A stretch of 22,775 nt of DNA from CAZPAH01 sp964584495 (GTDB lineage: Bacteria; Krumholzibacteriota; Krumholzibacteriia; Krumholzibacteriales; Krumholzibacteriaceae): the NCBI GenBank assembly GCA_964584495.1, contig CAZPAH010000037.1:1-22775 (forward strand), read 5' to 3'. Of the stretch, positions 7,344 through 15,527 are shown piece after piece; the stretch's first letter is position 1; the number at the start of each line of letters is the position of its first letter. Made by a program: the position numbers and the translations under genes. The notes under the pieces are model-generated. The model was given only the letters and a program-made list of their open reading frames with translations, searched no databases and had not been told where the DNA came from.

Positions 7344-8897
7344 TCACTCCCATTCTATCGTTGCCGGCGGTTTGGAACTTATATCGTAAACGACCCTGTT
7401 GATACCGTCCACCCGGTTGATGATCTCGCTGGCGATATTCTGGAGAAAGCCGTATGGAAGCTTTGCCCAGTCCGCCGTCATTCCATCGGTGCTGGTGACC
7501 GCCCTTAGAACGGCAGTTTTTTGGTATGTTCTTTCATCACCCATGACTCCAACGCTTCTCACCGGCAGCAGGACGGCGAAGGCCTGCCAGACATCGTCGT
7601 ACAGATTATCTCTTTTTAAGCCGTCGATAAAGATCCTGTCGACCTGCCTTAGAAGGTCGAGATCTTCCTTGTTTATCGCGCCGGGGATTCTTACCGCGAG
7701 TCCCGGACCCGGAAAAGGGTGCCTGCTGATCTGGAGACTCGAAAGTCCAAGAACCCTTCCGACCTCCCGGACTTCATCCTTGAAAAGGAGCGAAAGGGGC
7801 TCTAAAAGCTCGAAGTTCAGGTTATCGGGCAGCCCTCCGACGTTGTGGTGCGATTTTATGGTCGAGGAAGGGCCTACCGTGGAACGGCTTTCAATCACAT
7901 CGGGATAGAGGGTCCCCTGGGCCAGAAAGTCGAAGGGGCCGAGACGCTTGCTCTGCTCATCGAAAATGTCGATAAAGCATTTTCCAATTATCTTTCTCTT
8001 TTCTTCGGCGTCAGTAACTCCTTCCAGCCTCTTGAGAAATTCGTCGGCGGCATCGACAAATACGAGCTCTGTAGTCAGGTATTTTCCCATCATTTCCCTG
8101 ACCTCTTCGGCCTCATTCAAGCGAAGGAGCCCGTTATCGACAAAAACCGGGCAGAGATTCTTGCCTATCGCCCTGTCGACGAGCGCCGCCATCACGGAGC
8201 TGTCGACACCACCGCTGACGGCGCACAGAACCCTCGACTTTCCAACTGTTTGACGGATTCTCGCGACCTCATGCTCAACGAACGATTTCGAGCTCCAGGA
8301 CGGGTCGCAGCCGCATATGTTGAAAAGGAAATTTCCGATTATCTCTTCGCCGTGCTCCGTATGAAAAACCTCCGGATGAAACTGAAGCCCGTAGATTTTT
8401 TCCGATACGCTGAATATCGCCGCTATAGGACATCCATCCGACGACGCTATCGATTCGAATCCTTCAGGAAGTGTCTTGACCCTTACTCCATGGCTCATCC
8501 ATACCTTCTGCTCCCGCGGGGTTCCCTTGAAGAGGTCGTTTTCAGGGGATGTCTTGATAATGGTGTGTCCGAACTCCCTGTGATCCGATTTCTCGACTAC
8601 CGCTCCTTTCGCCTGGGAGATCAGCTGCATCCCGTAGCAGATACCCAGCACCGGTAGTCCCAGGGAAAAAATATCGGCCTCGAGACGCGGCGCGTCCTCT
8701 TCCGTCACGCTTGCAGGACCGCCGGACAGGATAATGCCGCGCGGATTCTCTCCCTTTATGGCCTCGAGGCTCGCCGAGTGCGGAAGTATAACCGAAAACA
8801 CCTTGGAGGCGCGTACCTTCCGGGCTATAAGCTGTGTGTACTGCGATCCGAAATCTAGAATAACAATCGACTCGCCTCTCCATGCAGTTTCTCGCAA
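7344..8897 (-). CDS. guaA: GMP synthase (glutamine-hydrolysing)
   Basis: Protein of 517 residues, the usual length. GuaA converts XMP to GMP using ATP and glutamine. The N-terminal class I glutaminase has its nucleophile in GICYGM (Cys87) with the partner HPE at 174-176. The ATP-pyrophosphatase domain has the P-loop SGGVDSS (228-234), and the C-terminal dimerisation part ends with the family-typical KPPATIEWE. All catalytic motifs are intact, so it should be functional. The start is TTG 8897, chosen because AGGAG sits 6 bases upstream and lies across the purH stop; the nearby ATG at 8883 is in another frame. It is last in the purN-purC-purH-guaA operon, 9 bases after purH, which links GMP formation directly to IMP synthesis. 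Confidence 0.97.
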   Translation of the reverse strand: MRETAWRGESIVILDFGSQYTQLIARKVRASKVFSVILPHSASLEAIKGENPRGIILSGGPASVTEEDAPRLEADIFSLGLPVLGICYGMQLISQAKGAVVEKSDHREFGHTIIKTSPENDLFKGTPREQKVWMSHGVRVKTLPEGFESIASSDGCPIAAIFSVSEKIYGLQFHPEVFHTEHGEEIIGNFLFNICGCDPSWSSKSFVEHEVARIRQTVGKSRVLCAVSGGVDSSVMAALVDRAIGKNLCPVFVDNGLLRLNEAEEVREMMGKYLTTELVFVDAADEFLKRLEGVTDAEEKRKIIGKCFIDIFDEQSKRLGPFDFLAQGTLYPDVIESRSTVGPSSTIKSHHNVGGLPDNLNFELLEPLSLLFKDEVREVGRVLGLSSLQISRHPFPGPGLAVRIPGAINKEDLDLLRQVDRIFIDGLKRDNLYDDVWQAFAVLLPVRSVGVMGDERTYQKTAVLRAVTSTDGMTADWAKLPYGFLQNIASEIINRVDGINRVVYDISSKPPATIEWE

Positions 8898-8906
8898 CTG
8901 ATTCTC

Positions 8907-10469
8907 CTAGTGTCTGAAATGCCTTCGTCCCGTCAGAACCATAGCCAAACCGAGCCTGTCCGCTGCTTCTATCACCTCGTTGTCACGAATGGAACCTCCC
9001 GGTTGTATAATCGATTTGACCCCGGCGGCCGCCAGGGTCTCGACCCCGTCGGGGAAAGGGAAAAATGCATCGGAACCGGCCGAGCATCCGGCGATGTCCA
9101 TTCCCTCACGCTCCGCTTTGTCCACGGCTATCCGACACGAATCCACCCGGCTCATCTGTCCCGCCCCCACTCCGACGGTTCCATCTTCGTCACAGATGAC
9201 TATACCGTTCGATCTAATATGTTTGACGATTTTCCACGAGAGTCTCAGGGCTTTTTCCTCGTCCGGGGTTGGTTTTCTCGATGTCACGCACTTGGGCTGC
9301 TCGAGCTCGGGGAACCCTGTATCGCGCTCCTGGACAAGAAGCATTTCGCCGGCCTCTCTTGTCACCCAGCCCGAAAGATCTCTTTCCCATTCCGCTACCG
9401 GGACGGTTATCAGGCGCAGATTCTTCTTTTTGCCAAGAATGCCCAAAGCCTCTTCGCTGAATCCCCTTGCAAGAATCACTTCCACGAATCCTTCTTTCGA
9501 AGCTTCGGCGGATTTTTCATCCACGATACCGTTAATCGAGATTACGCTGCCGAAAGCCGAAAGCGGGTCGGTCTTCCTTGCCCTTATAAGGCTCTCATGA
9601 ACGTTACCGCAGACGGCGGCCCCGCAGGGATTCATATGCTTGATCACAGCGCACGAGCTCTCTCCGAGATCCTTGGAAAGCTCGAAGGCGGCCCACATAT
9701 CCTGGATATTGTTGTAGGAAAGCTCTTTCCCCTGGTGCTGAATGAAATCACCGAAGAATCCCTTGGCGTTGCTCTTCACGTACAACGCCGCCTTTTGATG
9801 AGGATTTTCGCCATATCGTAGAGGTTTGATCTTGTCGTATATTAAGATCTTCTGCTCGGTAAGCCGATCCACGCCGGCCTCTATCTCGAAAAACTCCGAG
9901 ATGACGGCGTCGTAGGAGGCCGTGTGATGGAACGCCTTCGAGGCAAGAGTTATTCTTCTTGCAAGCGGAATTTCGCCTTCGTTACGGTCCAAATCCTCGA
10001 TTATTCCACCGTAATCGGATGGATCTACTACAACCGCCACGCCGCGAAAATTCTTCGCCGCGGATCTTATCAGTGTCGGTCCGCCGATATCTATCTGTTC
10101 CACCTTTTCTTTCTCACTCAACATTTGATCTGCGGCGGCTTCTCTGAAACGGTAAAGGTTTACGGCCACCAGATCGATCAATTCGATACCGAGCTCCACT
10201 GCCTGCTCCAGGTGCTCCTTCTTTTCCCTGTCCGCCAGGATACCCCCGTGAATCTTTGGATGCAGTGTTTTTACCCTTCCATCCATGCATTCGGGGAAGC
10301 CCGTTATATCGCTTATATCCGTTACCTCCACACCGGCCTTGCGGATAGCCCTCGCGGTGCCTCCCGAGGCGATTATCTCTATCTTCCTGTCGGCAAGCTC
10401 CCTGGCGAACTCTTCCAATCCGGATTTGTCGGTAACGCTCAGTAATGCCCTTTTAACCTTGAGGCTCAT
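8907..10469 (-). CDS. purH: Bifunctional AICAR formyltransferase / IMP cyclohydrolase
   Basis: Protein of 520 residues, the normal length. PurH carries out the last two steps of de novo IMP synthesis: formyl transfer from 10-formyl-THF to AICAR, and ring closure. The N-terminal MGS-like cyclohydrolase domain (about 1-195) shows SVTDKSG (11-17), SGGTARAI and GRVKTLHPKIHGG. The C-terminal formyltransferase domain shows RYGENPHQ and the active-site KHMNPCG (277-283), and ends with a conserved PGGSIRD-containing stretch. The start ATG overlaps the purC stop (ATGA, 10466-10469), so translation is coupled. No unusual feature is seen. Confidence 0.97.
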   Translation of the reverse strand: MSLKVKRALLSVTDKSGLEEFARELADRKIEIIASGGTARAIRKAGVEVTDISDITGFPECMDGRVKTLHPKIHGGILADREKKEHLEQAVELGIELIDLVAVNLYRFREAAADQMLSEKEKVEQIDIGGPTLIRSAAKNFRGVAVVVDPSDYGGIIEDLDRNEGEIPLARRITLASKAFHHTASYDAVISEFFEIEAGVDRLTEQKILIYDKIKPLRYGENPHQKAALYVKSNAKGFFGDFIQHQGKELSYNNIQDMWAAFELSKDLGESSCAVIKHMNPCGAAVCGNVHESLIRARKTDPLSAFGSVISINGIVDEKSAEASKEGFVEVILARGFSEEALGILGKKKNLRLITVPVAEWERDLSGWVTREAGEMLLVQERDTGFPELEQPKCVTSRKPTPDEEKALRLSWKIVKHIRSNGIVICDEDGTVGVGAGQMSRVDSCRIAVDKAEREGMDIAGCSAGSDAFFPFPDGVETLAAAGVKSIIQPGGSIRDNEVIEAADRLGLAMVLTGRRHFRH

Positions 10470-11377
10470 TTCAGGTACCTTTCTATATTCAGTCTGGGGA
10501 ACAGGTTTTTCAGTGCCAGGCGGTACCGCCCGGAAGTTTTTTCGATTATATCGTCAGGAAGCTTCGGGGCGGGTGGCTCGTGATTCCATCCCGTTTCGTC
10601 GAGGTAATCACGGACGAACTGCTTATCGAGGCTCTTCTGCTGGCGGCCCGGCTCGTACTCCTCCTGAAGCCAGAACCTGGATGAATCGGGAGTGAGAATC
10701 TCGTCTATGATCGCTATTTCACCGTCAATCTTCCCGAATTCGAACTTGGTGTCGGCTATGATAATCCCTTTCTCCGAAGCGTAGGAACTCGCCTTCGAGT
10801 ATAGTTCCAGGCTGATCATCTCGATTTCCCTGACAACGTCTTCGCCCACGATCCCTGCGGCCGTTTCCACGCTAATGTTCTCATCGTGTCCCGATTCGGC
10901 TTTTGTGGAAGGCGTGAAAATCGGTTCTTCAAGCTTTTCCGACAGCTTCAGGCCTTTTTGCAGGGGCAGTCCGCAAATCTCGCCGGTCGCCTTGTACTCT
11001 TTCCATCCCGAACCTGAAAGGTATCCCCTGACGATACATTCAAGATCAATTCTCTCGGCTTTTTTTACCAGCATCGAACGGCCAGCCAACTCGTCCTCCA
11101 TGTCGTTGAAAGGCGGCGGAAAATCCGCGAGGTCCACGCTGATCTTATGATTCTTGAAGCCCCCAAACCAGTCGAACCATGCGGAAGAGATCATATTCAA
11201 TACTATCCCTTTACCGGGTATGGGAGACGGCAGAATGGAATCATACGCGGATATCCTGTCGGAGGCGACTATTATCAACCTTTCGCCGAGATCGTATATA
11301 TCCCTCACCTTGCCGCGATAAGAAGGTTCCACAACCTTCGAACCGCTTTTCATACCACTTTTTCTCTTGTTATTCAT
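10466..11377 (-). CDS. purC: Phosphoribosylaminoimidazole-succinocarboxamide (SAICAR) synthase
   Basis: Protein of 303 residues, the longer PurC form (about 290-300) rather than the ~240-residue E. coli form. It joins CAIR and aspartate with ATP to make SAICAR. Signature stretches are RGKVRDIYDLGERLIIVASD near the N-terminus, VRGYLSGSGWKEY in the middle, and IADTKFEFG, which resembles the metal/ATP site of the family. ATG 11377 overlaps the last 8 bases of purN; AAGGAGGG lies upstream, with an alternative Met 8 residues in (11353). It sits between purN and purH in the operon with overlaps on both sides. Confidence 0.96.
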   Translation of the reverse strand: MNNKRKSGMKSGSKVVEPSYRGKVRDIYDLGERLIIVASDRISAYDSILPSPIPGKGIVLNMISSAWFDWFGGFKNHKISVDLADFPPPFNDMEDELAGRSMLVKKAERIDLECIVRGYLSGSGWKEYKATGEICGLPLQKGLKLSEKLEEPIFTPSTKAESGHDENISVETAAGIVGEDVVREIEMISLELYSKASSYASEKGIIIADTKFEFGKIDGEIAIIDEILTPDSSRFWLQEEYEPGRQQKSLDKQFVRDYLDETGWNHEPPAPKLPDDIIEKTSGRYRLALKNLFPRLNIERYLK

Positions 11378-11996
11378 CTAATATCCTGACCCTCCTTTTA
11401 CCTTCCGTCACCAGTCTTCCCTCCGCGAAAAGCTTCACGGCTTCCGGGTATGCGGAATGTTCCTGTTCCAGAATTCTGGCGCTCAATCGCTCCACCGTAT
11501 CATCAGGCAAAACCGGAACTACCCTCTGTATGACAATAGGCCCAGTATCGACGCCCTTGTCGACGAAATGAACGGTACAGCCCGAATACTTGACTCCGTA
11601 CTCAATTGCCTGTCCCTGCCCGTCCAGCCCTTTGAAACTGGGAAGGAGGGCCGGATGTATATTCAGCATTCTTCCAGCGTAGCGGTCGAGAAGCTTTCCC
11701 TTTACTATTCTCATAAAACCGGCCAGGCATACGAGGCCGATATTCCTTTCCTCGCAGAGGCGCCAGATCTGTTCGCTCGACTCCGAACTCATCGACCCTT
11801 CCCTGTCTCCACAGTCTACAATAGCCGATTCTATACCCATCGCCGATGCCGTCTCGAGCGCCCCGGCACCGGGATTATCGGCAACCAGCAATACTATCTC
11901 AGCCGGATAATCGATCGATTGCGCCGATTTCGCAAGCGCTTCGAAGTTGCTTCCCCTGCCTGAAGCGAGAACGGCGACCTTGAGCCTGTCTTTCAC
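11370..11996 (-). CDS. purN: Phosphoribosylglycinamide (GAR) formyltransferase, folate-dependent
   Basis: Protein of 208 residues, typical of PurN. It transfers the formyl group of 10-formyl-THF to GAR. Motifs: phosphate-binding LASGRGSNFEAL (10-21), LAGFMRI (91-97), NIHPALLPSFKG with the catalytic Asn112 and His114, and HFVDKGVDTGPI with Asp150. The start is GTG 11996, chosen because GGAGGTG stands 5 bases upstream and no ATG fits. It is the first gene of the purine operon; a promoter with an overlapping inverted repeat lies about 110 bases upstream. Other purine genes (purD, purL, purM, purB and so on) are not in this window. Confidence 0.96.
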   Translation of the reverse strand: MKDRLKVAVLASGRGSNFEALAKSAQSIDYPAEIVLLVADNPGAGALETASAMGIESAIVDCGDREGSMSSESSEQIWRLCEERNIGLVCLAGFMRIVKGKLLDRYAGRMLNIHPALLPSFKGLDGQGQAIEYGVKYSGCTVHFVDKGVDTGPIVIQRVVPVLPDDTVERLSARILEQEHSAYPEAVKLFAEGRLVTEGKRRVRILDE

Positions 11997-12113
11997 GATG
12001 CACCTCCGGAGATCTTTATTTGCCGGCCAGTGTGCTTCGAATTTACCGTTGTCATGGTATCTTTCGAACCGGGACAGGATTCATGCCCGGAGTCTCAATC
12101 TTTAACATAGCGC

Positions 12114-12143
12114 ATATTATCTTGACTGGATCGACAAGTCAAG
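12114..12143 (-). promoter_or_regulatory. Promoter of the purine operon with overlapping inverted repeat (probable operator)
   Basis: On the minus strand TTGACT (12142-12137, 5/6) and TAATAT (12119-12114, 4/6) are 17 bases apart; GATAAT with a 15-base spacer is an alternative -10. A perfect inverted repeat CTTGACT-N9-AGTCAAG (12143-12121) covers the -35 box and most of the spacer. That placement fits a repressor site. It does not match the E. coli PurR box. The leader to the GTG start would be about 110 bases. Confidence 0.55.
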
Positions 12144-12172
12144 ATTTGAAGGTAACCAAGATCAAAATGGTT

Positions 12173-12934
12173 TCAATTCCCCTCATGATGCGGCGGTGTT
12201 GTATCGAACGACCTATCGCCCGGTGATAAACCCGCTTGCCTACCTTTCCTCGTGATACTGAAGGCGAGGCCCGAGCCGCTGAAAGGTATCAACCCGGTCT
12301 GCGGGCTTGACTGCGGTGGAATTAGTTTTATCGACACGGATCCGGCCGGGATGGATATCGCACGTGTGACCTCGAACACGGCTGTTCCCGAGTTCCTTAT
12401 CTCCGATATCATCCGGTAAGATCCTCCGGCTAGAAACGGCGAGCATCGAAGCATCCGCGGATGCATTCTTCCGACCAGATACTCCAACCCCTTCAGACGC
12501 CGGCCATCGGCACCAAGCACTATCATCTCATCCAGCGAGCCCCGCCCGGAACGCCAGATATCCGCAACGATAACCCTGGCTTTATTCTCGGTAAGGTCTC
12601 CACCTATGACAAGAATTCCCTCCCTCATGAAATACAGGTTTTCCTTCCACTGCCATCCGCTTCGCTCGATGTATTCCGGTGCAGTGGTGGCTTCATGGCC
12701 GGGTCTTAAATGGCTTCTGAATGCCGCGCCCGAAGCGAGAGATAATATAAAACAGGCAACCGCCGCGTATTTCAAATAGATTCCGGATTTCGATCGGGAT
12801 CTCTTTCTCAATGATATCGATAGGATGATCAAGGCGGCGATATAGACGTAAGGTTCCACTATTCCAGTGAATACCGCGGGGGCCGGCAGATCCGAGAGCA
12901 ACTCTGGGATGGACCATAGTAGATCGGCCAGCAA
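12173..12934 (-). CDS. comEC: ComEC, C-terminal part (last TM helices and degenerate metallo-beta-lactamase-like domain)
   Basis: Frame of 253 residues, with TTG 12934 as a formal start. It looks like the continuation of the ComEC frame that begins at 14078: its opening LADLLWSIPELLSDLPAPAVF is the kind of helix ComEC has after the competence domain, and the frame is already open upstream to 13009. TM helices lie near 25-41 and 53-72. Then comes an MBL-like region: GILVIGGD where LIDGG is expected, followed by SLDEMIVLGADGRRLKGL (133-150) where ComEC has LDxVVLSHxDxDHxGGL. Three of four metal ligands are replaced, so nuclease activity is unlikely. The upstream frame is one base off (see the A4 run, 12944-12947). 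It ends about 30 bases before the purine promoter. Confidence 0.65.
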   Translation of the reverse strand: MLADLLWSIPELLSDLPAPAVFTGIVEPYVYIAALIILSISLRKRSRSKSGIYLKYAAVACFILSLASGAAFRSHLRPGHEATTAPEYIERSGWQWKENLYFMREGILVIGGDLTENKARVIVADIWRSGRGSLDEMIVLGADGRRLKGLEYLVGRMHPRMLRCSPFLAGGSYRMISEIRNSGTAVFEVTRAISIPAGSVSIKLIPPQSSPQTGLIPFSGSGLAFSITRKGRQAGLSPGDRSFDTTPPHHEGN

Positions 12935-14078
12935 GTTGAGCGGTTTTGCTATAAGGCAGCGGACACTGGATGAGACCGCCGAACAGGAATCCGGAGTATA
13001 GGAAGATGGTTACCGGGCCGATCATTGCCAGGTTGGCCGTGAAGGCGGCCGAGGAGACCCTTCCAAAGTATTGAAGAACCAAAGGAAGGGTGAATAGCTG
13101 CACCGAAAAGGTGACGGTCGGTATTGACAGGAACCGCTTTAAAAGATGTCCGAAAGCCCTTCCCGTCAGATATCGTTCCATATTCCTTATCATGGGGACG
13201 GCGATGAGCGAAATTCCCATGACCGCGAGGAAAGAGAGCTGAAATCCGGTGCTGTAGATTAACGAGTGCTTCCAGATCACAAGGAACAAGGATCCTGTCA
13301 GAAGGCAGCCGGTCAGATCAGCGGGAATCCCGAGCGTCCTGATTGAATTCCACGTGATAAAAAGGGCCAGGGCCCTGAGCATCGATGCGGGGGAACCGGC
13401 CACGCGGGTGTAGGCTGCCAGGACAAAAATCAGGATCGTGTTTCTGACTGGAACGGGGAGTCTGATACGTGAAAGTATCCATCCGGCGGGTAGGGCGAGC
13501 ATGCCGAGATGAAGCCCGCTCAGGGCGAGAAAATGGGAGATCCCTAGGAACCTGTAGATCTCGGTCAATTTCTCATCCAGCCCCCTCCTGTCGGCCAGCA
13601 AAAGAGTCTTCAGCAGTTGCCGGCATCTGACCGACAATCCGCGGTTTTCCAGAGTGCGTTTAGAATATTCTCTCATCCGAGAGATTATTCCGCCCGCGAA
13701 AGTCCGGTCTTTCGAACGGTCCGCATGAGGGAAGCCGGAAGCCGGCGGTCCCCCGTGTTTTATCGCCGCGTAGCCGGGCGTTCCGATGAATTTATCGGCC
13801 GATCTCGATGCCCCGCTCATTTCAGCAGAAAGGGATGAATGCATAAGAATAAGCAGGGATGTGGATACCGGCAGGAAAAACCGGAGCGCCCCCTCATTAT
13901 AAAATCTTCTCTGATGAAGTGGTCTTCCTGGAGTAAATTTGCGGTCAGGCCGGAACGCCGCTTCTCCCAATATATAAAGAACTAAGGAAAGGATCGAACA
14001 AATGAAGAGAACTCCCGAGCCCGGAGTCGCCAGAACACCTGCCATAAAAAATACGGCCCACAACATCGTCATCATCAT
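12693..14078 (-). CDS. comEC: ComEC/Rec2 DNA-uptake channel, N-terminal part (frameshifted)
   Basis: Frame of 461 residues; homology appears to stop near residue 377, after which the tail (to 12693) is out-of-frame sequence. ComEC forms the inner-membrane channel that brings single-stranded DNA into the cell. The competence-domain hallmark is clear: FLALSGLHLGMLALPAGWIL, followed by repeated hydrophobic helices including RVAGSPASMLRALALFITWN and STGFQLSFLAVMGISLI. A short N-terminal TM region and a soluble OB-like stretch precede it. The start has GGGAGG directly upstream of ATGATGATG; the third ATG (14072) has the best spacing. It follows the GGDEF gene by 67 bases. Either one sequencing error or a real mutation splits the gene. 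Confidence 0.85.
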   Translation of the reverse strand: MMMTMLWAVFFMAGVLATPGSGVLFICSILSLVLYILGEAAFRPDRKFTPGRPLHQRRFYNEGALRFFLPVSTSLLILMHSSLSAEMSGASRSADKFIGTPGYAAIKHGGPPASGFPHADRSKDRTFAGGIISRMREYSKRTLENRGLSVRCRQLLKTLLLADRRGLDEKLTEIYRFLGISHFLALSGLHLGMLALPAGWILSRIRLPVPVRNTILIFVLAAYTRVAGSPASMLRALALFITWNSIRTLGIPADLTGCLLTGSLFLVIWKHSLIYSTGFQLSFLAVMGISLIAVPMIRNMERYLTGRAFGHLLKRFLSIPTVTFSVQLFTLPLVLQYFGRVSSAAFTANLAMIGPVTIFLYSGFLFGGLIQCPLPYSKTAQLAGRSTMVHPRVALGSAGPRGIHWNSGTLRLYRRLDHPIDIIEKEIPIEIRNLFEIRGGCLFYIISRFGRGIQKPFKTRP

Positions 14079-14095
14079 CCTCCCATGCCGGTGAT

Positions 14096-14113
14096 AGGCG
14101 CTTCACAACGCCT
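14096..14113 (-). promoter_or_regulatory. Small RNA hairpin with GNRA-type tetraloop between the GGDEF gene and comEC
   Basis: On the minus strand AGGCGTT-GTGA-AGCGCCT folds with 7 pairs (one T-G) and a GTGA loop. It lies 17 bases before the first comEC ATG and has no T-run, so it is more likely an mRNA structure than a terminator. Its role is unknown. Confidence 0.35.
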
Positions 14114-14145
14114 TAAATCGATCAGCCGATGCTTACTGTACCCTC

Positions 14146-15447
14146 TTACTCCCTTTCGTAGAATTGAACCCTGTTTTTCCCCGCGGATTTCGCACTAAGA
14201 AGCGCCTGATCGGCTTTTCTGAACAGATCCGATTCCTGGCTGGCGTCGACAGGGTAGACACAGCCTCCTATGGTGATCGAGATGGAAAGTTGCCTGCCTC
14301 CGTCCACACTGAGGCTCGTGTTGGCGATGACCTCTCTTATCCTCTCGGCGGTTCTTTCGGAGGCATCCCTGTCGGCTCCAGGCAATAGAGCTATGAACTC
14401 TTCTCCTCCAAACCTGAAAAGCAGATCTATCTTTCTCAGATGTTTCTTTATTACTCCGGCCACCATTTTCAGGACTTCGTCGCCGGTATCGTGCCCATAC
14501 CTGTCGTTGAAGAGCTTGAAATCGTCGATATCCATGATCAGGAATCCGAGGCACCGTTCGTTTCGCGAGGCTCTTTCCATTTCAAGAGGAAGTTGAGACT
14601 CGTAGAAGTTCCTGTTATTAACCTGAGTCAGCGTATCGATCGATACCATTCTTTCAAAGTGCTTGTTGTTGGCCAGGAAACGTACTATTCCCTGTCCCAG
14701 CAGGTAGAAGTTCGAGTATGTCTCCCTGTCGGGAGGATCCGGATCGGAGGAGTGTATCTGGAGGATCCCTAATTTTTCCCGGCCGGTTTCTAGAGCTACA
14801 AGGATGACGGATTGCGGCGCCGTCCCGACCTTGAACAGGTTGAGCCCCGTCCTGGATAATTCGGGCCGTATCAATGTGCAGATCCTGCCGGAATAGAGGG
14901 CCTGCCTGTAGAATTCGTTTTTCTCCAGGTCGGCAAGTGTAGATTCCTCGATTGATTCGCTGTACCTTATGCCCCTCAATCCCTGATTCTCAAGAAGCAC
15001 GAGGTAACCTACAGCTCCCTCTAAGATCTTCCCGGTCAGATTCAGCATCGTTTCGATTCGGCTCACCGGGGAAACGGCCGTGCCGTTCAGTGAAAGCGAG
15101 GAAATGATCCCCGCCAGCACCGACGGGATGATTCCGGAGGATCCCGGACGGGGCCGACCGATCAACCGCCATTCCTCATGTGTCATATTCAGCGTAATCT
15201 TTTTGTGACGCGACCTGTCAACATAAGTCAGCATCACCCCTTTGGATCGCTCTTCCACGGCCATTCTGTGGAAGGACCCTGTCTGAACCAATTCTTCCAT
15301 GCATCTGTACGCTTCCCTGACGAGGGGCAGGCGCTCGTTTCCAGCTATGGCATCAAGAATCCCTTTGATCCTGTCGGGCGAGAGAAGCTGTCGGGGAATC
15401 AGCCTGGAAAGCAGGAACTTGTAATCTTTATTCAACCCTGGATGCAT
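14146..15447 (-). CDS. Diguanylate cyclase (GGDEF) with GAF-like sensor region
   Basis: Protein of 433 residues. The C-terminal domain (about 268-432) is a complete GGDEF domain: DTLTQVNNRNFYE, then MDIDDFKLFNDRYGHDTGDEVL with the metal-binding Asp, then the active-site GGEEF (347-351). It makes c-di-GMP from two GTP. The product-inhibition site RxxD (RKID, 338-341) lies five residues before GGEEF. Residues about 128-262 look like a GAF domain (VGYLVLLEN; EKLGILQIHSS); the first ~125 residues are not recognised. No TM segment is seen, so it should be cytoplasmic. ATG 15447 has AGGA 7 bases upstream and its own promoter. It precedes comEC, and the two may share a transcript. Confidence 0.92.
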   Translation of the reverse strand: MHPGLNKDYKFLLSRLIPRQLLSPDRIKGILDAIAGNERLPLVREAYRCMEELVQTGSFHRMAVEERSKGVMLTYVDRSRHKKITLNMTHEEWRLIGRPRPGSSGIIPSVLAGIISSLSLNGTAVSPVSRIETMLNLTGKILEGAVGYLVLLENQGLRGIRYSESIEESTLADLEKNEFYRQALYSGRICTLIRPELSRTGLNLFKVGTAPQSVILVALETGREKLGILQIHSSDPDPPDRETYSNFYLLGQGIVRFLANNKHFERMVSIDTLTQVNNRNFYESQLPLEMERASRNERCLGFLIMDIDDFKLFNDRYGHDTGDEVLKMVAGVIKKHLRKIDLLFRFGGEEFIALLPGADRDASERTAERIREVIANTSLSVDGGRQLSISITIGGCVYPVDASQESDLFRKADQALLSAKSAGKNRVQFYERE

Positions 15448-15497
15448 GTCTATTCCTGTAAAGCCGGGTTTATTAAATAATACCTTTCGTTCCTTTA

Positions 15498-15527
15498 ATT
15501 ATACACTAATTAGGGTATCTTTTCCAA
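15498..15527 (-). promoter_or_regulatory. Probable sigma70-type promoter of the GGDEF gene
   Basis: On the minus strand TTGGAA (15527-15522, 4/6) and a perfect TATAAT (15503-15498) are 18 bases apart, about 50 bases before ATG 15447. The spacer contains the palindrome CTAATTAG (15506-15513). Confidence 0.55.

Noticed and set aside
8910..9821. Plus-strand frame of 303 codons
   Set aside because: It lies wholly over purH on the other strand and its translation has no recognisable domain. purH motifs are intact, so this is a shadow.
11997..12113. Purine riboswitch in the purN leader
   Set aside because: I see no match to the conserved three-way-junction core; only a weak CCGGG/CCCGG pairing is present.
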